From Taiwanofungus camphoratus (taxonomy: Eukaryota > Basidiomycota > Agaricomycetes > Polyporales > Taiwanofungaceae): a stretch of DNA of 64,000 nucleotides. Positions within the stretch are counted from its first letter, which is position 1. Every line of letters starts with the position of its first letter. Made by a program: the position numbers and the translations under genes. The notes below the pieces were generated by a model, which saw only the letters and a list, made by a program, of their open reading frames with translations, was not told the origin of the DNA and did no database searches. The stretch covers positions 1,612,001 through 1,676,000 of the forward strand of contig CP021226.1 of the NCBI GenBank assembly GCA_003999685.1, read 5' to 3'. Below, in pieces: positions 38,059 through 49,114 of the stretch.

Positions 38059-39043
38059 TCAATGCCTACCGAGACTACCCCTCCGAGCTTCTTCATAAGA
38101 CGGGAGCTCGTCGTCCGCACCTCTTGTACCTCCGTCCAACCGGCCCACATGGCCCTCCACCCTCCAACCCGGTTCATTACCCTCCTTCCACCTGAACCAG
38201 TCTCCCCCGAAGTTCACTTCGAGCTCGTTCTCGCCCTCTACGCCCACCGCCGCAAACACATCATAGCGCTCGCGGGGTAGATAGATGCCGCGGAATGCAT
38301 TGGGGAGCCGCACGCCATTATGCGTGAAGAAGAGCGCGGCAGTGGCGAAGTGGTATCCACACCCAATCGTGTCGCCCGACGAGATGCTGGTGAGAAGATC
38401 GGTGTAATCCCGTCCCCCTTCGGGATCCTCGAAGAATTTGCGGAAGTCGTCGAGATGTAGACCAGCGCTTAGTCTTTCCCATCCAGGGAAACGCCAGCCC
38501 GGATAGGGCCTGCAGGCAGTGCCTGCGATATGGATATCTTAGCGAGATGTAATGCAACGAAAAGGTGTACAAGTTACCAATAGCTATGATACCCTTCATT
38601 TTCTTGATCAGAACTTCGTAGTAAACTCCCTCCTTACCGCACGTGTCGTACAATCCAGCCAATAGTGGCAAGTCGCTGAGGATACAGACATCCTGACATT
38701 TCTCGTGAGTCGTCACGCTCACCACTCCAGGGCGATCTCGCTCGCTACCGTTTTGTATGCTCCCAGCGAACCGTGGCGACGGCGGCCATTCAAGGCCCCA
38801 AGCCTTGCATCCCTCCACTCCTATTCTCTCAATGACTTTGGAGGGCAGCAACTTCGGCAAGTCCGGGGGGTTGCGGGAACAGAACTCAACGGCATCCTGA
38901 TACTCCCTCTCTGTTGCTTCGTTACACAGGCCATAATCATGAGATTGCTCAGGAGCTGGCCGCCACGGAGGAGGTTCGGAGCGCTGTGCGTACGAGGCTG
39001 GTTCTGTAACGGATCTCCAGTATTTAGAGGCGAACCGCGACAT
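38059..39043 (-). CDS. SPRY-domain protein, SSH4/EAR1-like
   Basis: Likely adaptor of the Rsp5 ubiquitin ligase in endosomal/vacuolar sorting, by resemblance to Ssh4/Ear1. From ATG 39043: MSRFASKYWRSVTEPASYAQ, then DAVEFCSRNPPDLPKLLPSK and CKAWGLEWPPSPRF, the region before the domain. The SPRY domain reads YYEVLIKKMKGIIAIG, then after a 60-nt intron TACRPYPGWRFPGWERLSAG, HLDDFRKFFEDPEGG, TIGCGYHFATAALFFTHNGV and ERYDVFAAVGVEGENELEVN. The tail contains DDELPSYEEARRG, an L/PPxY-like motif that could bind Rsp5 WW domains. The frame is open upstream of 39043 into a hydrophobic stretch; an additional 5' exon starting near 39195 would give the transmembrane anchor typical of this family, so the start is uncertain. 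Confidence 0.75.
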
Positions 39044-39199
39044 CAAAAGTAGTAAGTTTGGCAAGTGTAATCGGATTGCGATGTGTACGACAGTCACTGC
39101 CAGTGCTGTGTTCTGGGGAACATCTCAGTCGTCCCAATACTCACTAACTAACTGTTGTGTCTTTGCCGCATTTGGTATTTGGTAGACGGTGCCACATGT

Positions 39200-40287
39200 C
39201 AACGCGCAGTACACAGCAATCCTCGTGATCCTGAAACTAGCGTCCATTTGTAGACTCGTTTCCAGTCCCCACGATGCACCGGGCAAACTCAATGCTTATT
39301 CCGAGAGCGCAGGCGGGGCGGACAGGGGAAGAAAGTACTATGTGGGGGAAGGCAAACCGGGGCTCTGCCGTCTGGATTCGAGACTATGCCTAACCACGTA
39401 TTCGGCACCCCCCCCCCAAGTCGGCAGTAACGGGGCTGTCACAGATCATGTGAGTGCATATTTCACAGGCAGCTAAAGCTCAGAGCAGGACAGGTAGACG
39501 GAGATGGTCGGACTTTGTCGTCAACAGCGTACTCCGCTGGCGTGCGTGATTCCAAGGCGTGACAGCACCTGCTGTTGCCCGAGAAAAAGGGACTCCTCAA
39601 CCACTCCACCTTTTACCGTCGTTCAAGCTCGAAATGAGAGCAGGAATGTGAAAATATATGTACATAAAAAGAGTGAAGAAAATTGAGTGTAGTGAATGCG
39701 AGAATCATGAGGGTGCCGACTTGGGGGCATAGTAGTCCATTTGGGCCGTTCAATCATAGCCTCGTGGCAGTCCCGGAGGCGACGTAGACAATTCCTTCAA
39801 CCTTCGCAGGCTCAGGATATTCTTATCTGACGGTAGGTGCTAAGGTACCCCTTCGAGACAGCCAACTCAGGCATTCTTCGCTTCCTATGTGCTACAAATG
39901 ATATCAGAGCACACGCTGGCTGAGCCCCCGATTCATTCAGCTTCGAATAATGAAGCTGAACTGCCCCACACAATAAATGCACTCATTGATGAGGGCTGCT
40001 CGAATTTTCTGACCGCACTAACGTCGATTTCCTGTGGATCTAGGACAAGGCTGATCTAACATCTACGCCCCTCGAGCGGCTCCTGAGGCCTGAACTTGGA
40101 ATGGATATATGAGACCATCATGATGATGCCCGCAATTTTTCCCCTGACAGAGCTGTTGACACTGCGGGAAACATGCTGCTGTAATTGGAATGCTTCTCAT
40201 CTTCACCAGCGTCTAGACCAGCGCTGAAGGGAATCGATAGTGGCGGTCTGTTGGTTGGGCCTCCCCATCCTCTCGCTTTCACCACCA
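39200..40287. other. Intergenic with a C10 homopolymer
   Basis: No gene seen. A run of ten C lies at 39408-39417. 5' flanks of the SPRY gene and of the next gene. Confidence 0.5.
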
Positions 40288-42549
40288 TGTCCAGGGTCAA
40301 GTCAGCAAGCACGGAGACGTGTCTCATGATCGAGGCGGACGGGAAGACCAGGTGTCCGAATATTCCTACCACTAGTTCGCCGGGTTCACCGCCGACCCGT
40401 TGCCGCAAGCATCATAAACAATACCGCACTATGTGTAAAGCATACAAGGATGCATCACGGATCGTGGATGAAATGGAGATGGATGAACTCCCTTCGAAGC
40501 ACCAGATTGCAAGCTATGAGGATGTCGAACTCACCACGAAGAAAGCAAGCTGAGTGAGACGTTATGTCGAAGCCATCCGTCGTGAGAAGATTGGCCGAGA
40601 AATACATCAGAGACAGTTCTTCTTGAAAGGCTGGTTGTTTTGATATCCGTCTGGGCCATTAATGAATTGTACACGTAGTGGATCGAGGGCACAAGACCCG
40701 CTTAAACGTTCTCAAGAACAAGATGGTACAAGCTTTAGAAGTTCTGGATACTTTAGAAGCTCGAATTTCCGATATGTTGTTTAAGAATGATCCAGCGTAT
40801 GACTGGATCAAACGTTTCCGGTCTGAAAGCTCCGTAGACACTGCGGGAAACGAAGAAACTCAAGATTTGTCGTTTTCAAACATCTATGAAAAGGTAAAAG
40901 GCGGGATCAAGCAGGCTGCTGTGATATCTTCCGAAGATAGCGAAGAAGATGACTTGATTGGACTCTTCATACGGGCGTGAGTCTTCGTTGTTTGCTGGTG
41001 GTGTTGTATTCAGATTTGTAATGGACAGAGAGAAACAGGGGTACCTCGAGCGGTATCAGTTCCTCAGGAAAAGTCCAGAAGATTGGCGTAAGTCACTCCC
41101 TGAAGAGGCACGGGATGATCCAGAATTCCTCCGAATGAGTAATATTCGACGAGACACGTTACTTCAATTCATACGACGCATCATTCTATACGACCCTGTG
41201 CTTGCTCTGAAAGCGAAGGACAAAGTTAATCTCAATGACTTGTTTCTGAGCCCTGATTTCACCATCGAAGATTTCAAGAGGATTGGTCAAAAAACGGGCC
41301 AGGTCATGCAAGAACCTTTACTATGGTGGAAAGATGCAACTATAGAAGCCATTGCAATGTGGCCGAAGCCAGAAAAAGAAGCTACGGCTGCTAATGTCGG
41401 ATCTCTGAGTAAGTACAAGCTTTGTTTATTACTTGCTGGACTACCACCCACCTGCAATATCCCAGAGGATCGTTTTAAAATTGTTGGAGGATGGGTGTTC
41501 AATCAACCTCATAAGCGAACAATGACCAATGAGGCTTGGTGGGTAAGTCACTTTCATGGATAAGAATGGAATTGTAGTGTTGACTATTTTCCTCTCAACA
41601 GTATCTTTTGGACACTCTGAAACCAGAAGGCAACATCGAAAACCGCTTCATGCGACTTTGCAATAATTTCAGTGACTTACAGACTTTCTTGTCGTTTGGA
41701 GCTCTCGGGATGGTTCCCTCTCCGACCTTCTGCAAGAGATTGAATGCAGAAAAAGAAAGAAACTACTTGAGCTTGTCTGGTGTGGTCGTTGGCGATATCG
41801 TGTACCCACATTTCCCCTGGCCGGTCGGCCCAGTACCCACAACAAAAGCAGCAAGTCGACAAGGCTTTATCAAATGGGCCGAAGTAGAAACGAGAGCATA
41901 CATGTTTGGGGCCGTTCGCTGTGAACCCCACGCCTTCACGGACGCATTTTTTCGCGAACTACGGGCACGTTCTGACAAATTTGTTGTCATCACCCGATCA
42001 GACCTGGATCCCAACGAGCAGACAGAACAGATTGGGGGTGACGGAAGCGAAGTCTTTGCACAGATGAGAGTGCGCACATTCGAAGCCCCCCCAGCGTCCT
42101 TCGCAAACCGACCCCAGGGACGTGGTGCTTGGGATAACATCCGGACGGGCAGAGATGTACTTTATGGGACCGGGCAGTCAAAAGGCCTGCTTGGTACACC
42201 GGCGATTAAGACAGTGCTCAACTTGAAAATCGCGGGTTGGCTGTTTCGGTTCAAGACGTTCCCGGTCAAGTATTTCGTCATCTTCGATGCCATTCCAAAT
42301 CGAGACGGCAAAGACCTTGTGCGAAACGTGGCTTGGGCAGCGTTGTGCGCCGCTGGCTACGGCAAGGACCCGCTGACGTCCGCGAAGTACATCAAAGCCT
42401 CCGATGCCCTCTGTGTTGCTCGTTCTTCCGACTTACTTAAATGGATGCCGTCAGCGGTTGCAACTTGGGAAATGAAGACAATGGAAGAACATATGAGGGA
42501 GCGGGGATTGGGCTGGATGTTTGACATGGAAGAGGCATTGAGTGCTTAG
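40288..42549 (+). CDS. Unrecognised Agaricomycete-type protein with N-terminal Cys/His cluster; frame interrupted
   Basis: Not functionally recognised; the layout resembles a family of large hypothetical proteins seen in Agaricomycetes. ATG 40288: MSRVKSASTETCLMIEADGK, then TRCPN and TRCRKHHKQYRTMCKAYKD, a C-x(n)-C-C-HH arrangement like small C3H zinc fingers. At 40551-40553 a TGA interrupts the frame, after which VRRYVEAIRREKIGREIHQR clearly continues the same protein; a CGA-to-TGA change would explain it. The next junction needs a weak GC donor (40630-40678). Then VDRGHKTRLNVLKNKMVQAL, an intron at about 40978-41016, and a long well-preserved C-terminal region including CKRLNAEKERNYLSLSGVVV, AYMFGAVRCEPHAFTDAFF and WLFRFKTFPVKYFVIFDAIP. 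Possibly a recently disabled copy, or the upstream part is a separate short product. Confidence 0.6.
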
Positions 42550-43000
42550 CTCCTGGATGTGAGAAAAGCATTAGTTGGAGTGTATCCGAAGTTGTCTTGT
42601 AGGAATAGGCAATTAAGGCTCTCACGTCTCTCGAATGTAATATACGAGCCATGTATTAAATAAGGCGTCCAAGTAGCGGTCTGCCTATTATGAGGTGTAA
42701 GGCTAACTAAGTAGCCTATGCTTTTGCCGTACAAAGTGATAGACTCAGAAGCAACAGAAGGCATGTAGCTTTGAAGTCACAGACGACCCTGCAGCAAGCA
42801 ATAGGTCTTGTAGAGTCGCAGGCAAATATTAATCAATCATATAAACAGCAACTGAAATACATCATAATTCCCCTCCGAAGAGCACGTGTACGATAGTATA
42901 TAAGATCCAGATCTTACACTGAGTTGACCCTCGCTTGGGACTTCATGACATTCACTGACATTCATCACTTCATAGATGCCCTTTCGTGGAGTTGTTAACC
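42550..43000. other. Intergenic, nothing recognised
   Basis: 3' flank of the preceding gene and promoter of the Pol III subunit gene. Confidence 0.5.
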
Positions 43001-43550
43001 ATGTTGTTCTGCCCCAATTGTGCAAATCTGCTTGTCATATCGGCTGAAACAGGGTACAACAAGTGGGCATGCAACACCTGCGCATATGAGTTCCCAATCA
43101 CAAAGCAGGTTCGCTCCTCGTTTGAGACCACCGCACTGATCAGTATAATCCAACTTCATGGCCATTCTTCTGTTAGATGACCTCGCGTACAAAACTCAGG
43201 CGGAAAGAGGTAGATGACGTGCTGGGGGGCGACGAAATGTGGAAGCATGCCGACTCAACTGCCGGTTTGTTCTGACTTCCTCATCAGTATTTCCACTCAA
43301 CAATTTTTATATGAAGCAACCTGCCCAAAGTGTGATCATGGGCGTGCATACTTTTACCAGCTGCAAATTAGATCCGCTGATGAGCCAATGACAACTTGTA
43401 CGCTCCCTTTTTAATACCTGCGAGCGCCTCACATTCTGACGATCTTCACAGTCTATCGGTGTGTTTCTGGGTGCTTCAAACATTTGTGTACAGTTCCTGA
43501 TGTCTGAGGACAGATGTGCATCATGTGGTAACAACTGGCGAGAGAACTGA
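43001..43550 (+). CDS. RPC11: RNA polymerase III subunit C11 (RPC11/RPC10)
   Basis: Small zinc-ribbon subunit of Pol III needed for RNA 3' cleavage, termination and reinitiation in the nucleus. Four coding exons. Exon 1 from ATG 43001: MLFCPNCANLLVISAETGYN and KWACNTCAYEFPITKQ, the N-terminal C4 ribbon. Exon 2 MTSRTKLRRKEVDDVLGG. Exon 3 ATCPKCDHGRAYFYQLQIRS and ADEPMTT, which contains the conserved TFIIS-like ADEP hairpin with acidic residues. The last exon is joined through a GTGTGT donor inside the Arg codon of FYR to give CASCGNNWREN, completing the second C4 ribbon; stop at 43548-43550. About 108 residues, the family norm. Confidence 0.93.
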
Positions 43551-44949
43551 CGACCGTGCACAGTTCGAAGTTCTAAAGCGATAATGACGATCCTGTCCGA
43601 CCATCTCGAGCAGCCGGATACATCCGTCCAGAACAATCCGATCGTCCTTTCACGGAAGCTTTCTACGCCTTCTTGTCATATCAGATAACTGGCTTGTAGG
43701 GTTTGCAACCACGCAGCCCCTCAGGATGCGAAGCGGGCTTGTCTGGGTACAGATGGACCATACGGAATTCAGGGTATGGCTCACTAGAGGGCGAATATAA
43801 TTGCATTTGCTTTTCACTTCAGCGTCGCTGTGACAATGTTGAAAATATTTACACCGTATCTCCGTGCCCAACGGCCCCAGAGGCGATTTGGGGAGGGTTG
43901 ACCTAATTGCAAGTGTGGTGCGTGTGGAGAGCTTGACATTAGTTTTCTCGGTTTATCAATGCATACCCATGCTGCTTGTGGTGTGCTTTGGGTGGGATAC
44001 GGCTGACGAGAAAGCAGAACACGCACTAGGGGTATTGGGCAATGCTTTACAAGAGAGAATCAAATGTCAAACGAATCTCAGATTCTGTTGGGATCTGATA
44101 TCGTCTCTGAAAAGGCAGTCTTTCCAGCTTCTACGAGGGAGGATCCACCCAGGCCTGAACTATGCTCAAAAGCGACATTTTCCCGGATCGCTTCCGCCTC
44201 CAGTCTTACCACCATTGGTCGTCGTTAGAAATGGATATTGACCATCCGAGCTTGGCTCGGAGGTATTTGCAATCCGACATTGAGTAAGGTTCGGACGTGC
44301 GGTTCTCGCACGAACAGCTATACTTCCGAGTCTCACTTGCTCTAATGGTGATTCTACCCCTCATTTTTATTCTGCACTTGAAACGAGTGTACATTAAAGC
44401 TAGAACATTGGGCTTCCATGAGATCGTATACAGTGTACTTTCTCAGCCTAGATCGGGACTTTGTATACAATTTGGGTGAGAAGATCATTAACTGCGTCGT
44501 ACGCATGAATAGGTCGCGCTTTGACAGAAGTGAAGTAATAACTGATTGCAGGGACAAATGCGCACCATTTGTTTTTGCGTGAGTCTGTTGGTTGCCAGTT
44601 CTGTGTGGCTCAGTATGGCAGTCTTTCAGGGGCGTTAATAAGCGCCCGTGTTAGCCTGCATCTGATTCTCACTGAATTGGCTACCGAACGGGTCGGACTC
44701 GAGCGTGGCTCTTTCTGCAACTTTCACCCCCCTTTCAGTCTCACACTAGCTGCGTGCTCATGAATATGTCTTAGGCACAACCATAGTATTCACCACGACA
44801 TTCTAGCACCTCATTTTCCAGGGGCGATCCTTAGACTAACCTTACTCTCAATTACTCCACTTCGCTTAGACCTCCGCTTCGAACCTCTTATCTATTTAAC
44901 GCACGGGCAGTGACAAAGCGTCCCAGTCCTACCCTCACTATCAACCACC
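43551..44949. other. Intergenic, no convincing gene
   Basis: About 1.4 kb. A plus-strand frame around 43864-44241 (125 codons) shows no recognisable motif and no good start, so it is not called. The last 150 bases are pyrimidine-rich and precede the antiporter start. Confidence 0.5.
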
Positions 44950-47900
44950 ATGGGCGAATTTTCGACAGCAGTCTTGACCATCGCTCGTTCGCTATATAGT
45001 AAGAGAGATGCCGCGGGACAGGTACGCTCTTCCAATCGACCACTTTGTGAGACTTGACTTTGTCTTACAGGGTGGCTTGTTGACTGGACAAGATCCGACG
45101 GCCATTGATACTGCAGACCCATTACGATTATGGATAATTCAACTCGGTGACTAGGTTGTGTTCATCGTCAGCGGCTATCAACTCACGTTGTCTTACTTGG
45201 GAAGGTGTGATTGTCATGATGACACAGCTGTTATCCCTTATACTTGGCAAGATCAAACAACCGAAGGTCATTGCTGAAGTTATTGGTGGCATATTATTGG
45301 GTATGATTGTTCTTCTGGTCTTCACTTTTATGCATATTTCCAGCATCTGGCGATGACAGGTCCGACTGCATTTGGCCGCATACCTGGCTTCACAAAGCAC
45401 ATATTCCCACCCCAGTCTCTGCCATACTTGTCACTTGTTGCGAATATCGGCCTCTGTCTCTTCCTGTTCCTTGTTGGGCTCGAGATAGATGGTGCCCTCG
45501 TGAAGCGGAACTTCCGCTTGTCAGCCTTCATCGCCCTCGCCGGCATGGCCATACCTTTTGGTATGTCACATTACATTCATTGCTGCGGCGAACAGTAGAA
45601 AAATTCATATATGGACATTAGGTCTTGGCGCCGCACTGTCGGTGCCACTCTACCACACCTTTATCGACCAGAGCGTGAAGTTCACTAACTTTATGCTGTT
45701 CACGGGCGTGGCATACTCTATCACAGCCTTCCCCGTGCTCTGCCGTATCCTTACTGAGCTCAAACTCCTCGACACAACCGTCGGTATCATTGTGCTTTCT
45801 GCCGGCGTTGCTAACGATGTCGTGGGCTGGACGCTTCTCGCGCTCAGTGTCGCGTTGGTCAACGCCGGCTCGGGCCTGACTGCACTGTGGATCTTGCTAA
45901 TATGTATCGGCTGGGCACTGTTTCTCCTGTTCCCCGTGAGAAAGGCGTTGTATTGGTTAGCGCGGAGGACGGGATCGATCGAGAATGGCCCGACGATGTT
46001 TTTCATGACGGTCATAATACTGTTCCTATTTGGCTCGGCATTTTTCACGGATATCATTGGGGTACGTGCATTGTCTGTGCTAGTGTGCTCGAGTCTAATT
46101 GACGTCGTACATTCAGGTACAGGCTATCTTTGGTGCATATTACGGTTTCCGATTGGCTTTTGCTTGACTGACACTTCGTACAGGTGCATTCTTGGCTGGT
46201 CTTGTCGTTCCTCGAGAAGGTGGACTTTGTATCACCCTCACAGAGAAGTTGGAAGATATGGTCTCCGTCATTTTTCTTCCCCTCGTGAGTGCGCCACCCT
46301 CTTCGCATCCGACAGCTTACTCACTGAGAGCAGTATTTCACAATCTCAGGTCTTAACACTAATTTGGGCCTACTTAACAATGGTATGCAGTACGATTCTT
46401 ACTCATGGCTTAGTCCCTGACGAGCGCTCTACGGGGGTCATCAGGGATCACTTGGGGTTACACAATTGCAATATGTGCGCTATCATACAGTGGCAAGTTT
46501 GGTGGATGCACGGTCGCAGCAAGAATCGCGGGTTTTTCCTGGCGCGAGTCAAGTACGATTGGAACGTTGATGAGTTGTAAAGGGTAAATCCTCAGTCCTT
46601 TTCAGTATCTTTGCATAGTCCACTGATATGTCCAATCGGGCATCAGTCTGGTCGAGCTTATCGTCCTGAACGTCGGTTTATCGGCGGGGATCCTCTCACA
46701 GCGCGTCTTCTCCATGTTCGTGCTCGAGGCAGTCGTACTCACCTTCATGACGACTCCCGTCACTGTTATGCTCTATCCTCCTGAGCTGCGAGTGAAGGCT
46801 TCTGACATCGGCGCGAACACTGCGAATATGTCTGGCGAGGTTGACGAGAAGGCCTCTGGCAGCAGCTCAATACGATCCGACGAGAAGTCAACGCAGGAGA
46901 AGCCCAGCGTTAATGACGAAGGGGAGCGGAAGACACGATTCACAGTCATTCTCGACAAGATCGAGCACCTACCTGGCATGATGGCACTCATGCAGTTAAC
47001 TCAACCTCCGCCTGTGGATTTCGTGAGAGAAGGGAGGAATTTGGTCTCTCTCAAAAGTTCTGCGCCGGAGAAGCACCCACATCTCGAACAGAGACATTCG
47101 GATATTTCGATTGACGCACTCCGCCTCATTGAGTTGTCCGACCGCACTTCTGCGGTGATGCGTTCCTCCAACGCCGATATGCTGATCAACACGGACTCGC
47201 TGCTAAACATTTTCAGCACATTCGGCGACTTGAACGGCATCGCGGTCTCGACTTCACTCGCTGTTGTTACATACGACGACCTGGCGTCGAGTGTCGCGGA
47301 GCACGCGCACAGGAACAGATCCCAGCTGGTGCTCCTGCCATGGCTACCATTCCAGTATGGTTCTGAGAACACTGGGCCGTCGGACGGGATCAATGGTGGA
47401 AGCCCGGACCTGATGACACCTCGGACAACAACGGCGTTTACGCCCAACCCCTTCGAAACACTTTTCAGGACGACAACCTCGGGGGCGAATCAACCTGCCT
47501 CTGCAGTGCATTCGCAGTTCATTCGCAGTGTCTTCGTGCAATGCAAGTCTGACGTTGCACTTTATATCGACCGCCACCATCTAGGTGACGCTACCCATGG
47601 TCTCAGCGGCGGGCAGCACATTTTCTTGCCATTTTTTGGCGGACCCGATGATCGTTTGGCGCTCGATCTCGTTGTGCAGCTTTGTGCACACCCGAGGGTC
47701 AGTGCGACGGTGGTCAGGTTCATCAAGCGGGAGTACGATGAGTTGCAGCAGAGCACCTCGATTGAGAAGCCAATTATGGCGCACCTGAACAGTGATGATC
47801 GTTTCGACTTGACAATTACCACGGTGTGTCAACCTGTAATCCCCACATCATGCTTCATGTGCTGATGATTTTTTTCCAGGCCACCGCATTCCCAGATACC

Positions 47901-48317
47901 GTTTACGGGCACCCCACGACGCAGACTCGGATGCAATCCGAGACTGCAGATAACGTTGTCTGGACCCGCTACGCATCCCACAACTTAGTCGAAGGGAACT
48001 CATTATCTTCGGCCTTGTCTCGTGTCGAGTTTAGTGAGCTCCCAACACAAACACCTCTGCACACCGTTGTAGAGTATGCGTCAAATGTCGTTGATGCAGC
48101 ATCGGAAAGAAGGGAGCGGTCGTTGATAATGATGGGCCGTTCGAGACGGTTAGCTGCTGAGAACCACCATGTGGAGTTGAGGCAGCTTATGGAGGAGTAC
48201 AGCGGAGTCGGCAGCGAGGTGAAGAAGACCGTGGGCGACGTCGCAACGGCACTGATTGTAACTGGCTGTAAGGCCAGCATCGTCGTCCTCCAGGCGGCGA
48301 ATGTATCCCTTGGTTGA
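44950..48317 (+). CDS. KHA1: K+/H+ antiporter, KHA1 type (CPA2 family)
   Basis: Multi-pass cation/proton exchanger, in yeast located in the Golgi/endosomal system, for K+ and pH homeostasis. Start ATG 44950 (MGEFSTAVLTIARSLYSK). About nine introns. Conserved parts in order: PLRLWIIQLGVIVMMTQLLS, KQPKVIAEVIGGILLGPTAF, FLVGLEIDGALVKRNFRL, GVAYSITAFPVLCRILTELK, SAGVANDVVGWTLLALSVAL (the ND motif of CPA2 exchangers), FFTDIIGVQAIFGAFLAGLV, VPREGGLCITLTEKLEDMVS, YFTISGLNTNLGLLN, GCTVAARIAGFSWRESSTIG, and CKGLVELIVLNVGLSAGILS. After the last helix (VLTFMTTPVTVMLYPPELRV) comes a 450-residue cytosolic region, with two USP-like halves separated by Ser/Thr-rich loops, ending at 48317. Confidence 0.93.
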
Positions 48318-49114
48318 CTGGACCATTGTGAACACTCTAGTCTCCGGTTGTAACGATACCCAGGCCTATACATGATGTTCATTCTCATTTACTCATGTTT
48401 GTACCAACATCACTATTGGCATTTGTCTTGCAGGTACTTTCATTTAATGACCATAGGATGGTTCTAGTAAGAGTCCATTATGGTGTGTGTACCACATATA
48501 GGGGTGTTTGGTCGGAGCTCTCCTCAGGAATTGGAATTGAAGCGCAAAATCTAAGTAAAATGACATTCTAAAGTTTGAATAGCCTAGATTTCTCGAATAG
48601 CTGTATTCGATATACTGCGGCAATGTCGCTGGTACCAGGTGGTTCGCCCCCCTAGTCCACCCCGAGACGAGATACTAAGTAGTACCAAAAGAGCACACGA
48701 AGATGTATCAAGGCACTAATTCTTATAGGCCTCGGTCTGTCGCGCTGGGTGAAGCGTTCAAAAAAATTGCATGCTAATGTCAATATAAAATCTCATCAAT
48801 GGCTTCTATAGGCTCAACTGTCCCTTCCAATGTCTCAAGCACGACTGTTGCACTGAATTGAAATGAGCAAATATTCATTGACGGGGGGCATAGCCGATCT
48901 TGATCAAGGGCTAGGAATAGATATAATTATCTTCTACACTCTGTTGGGATCACAATTCTTTCTTTGTTACCGACCCCTCCTTCACGTGGGAGGGGCTGAA
49001 CCTAAACAGCTTCCTTCAACCTTCGGATTCAGAAAATCAAAGTATATATAGGAACAAAAGTAGAGGATAGCAAGGACACGGACAACAGACAGATGAGAAC
49101 AGACAAACACAATG
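48318..49114. other. Intergenic between KHA1 and NOP56 (convergent)
   Basis: No gene seen. AT-rich in the middle, with TAGGGGTGTTTGGTCGG near 48500 that resembles one end of a hAT-type MITE, but no matching partner end was found. Confidence 0.45.

Noticed and set aside
39408-39417. Run of ten C
   Set aside because: Simple homopolymer in an intergenic space; no structure around it to suggest function.
43864-44241. 125-codon plus-strand frame between RPC11 and KHA1
   Set aside because: No motif and no in-frame ATG with a reasonable context near its start; likely chance.
48490-48660. hAT-like MITE end (TAGGGGTGTTTGG)
   Set aside because: Only one end is visible; I searched by eye for the inverted partner within several hundred bases and did not find it.
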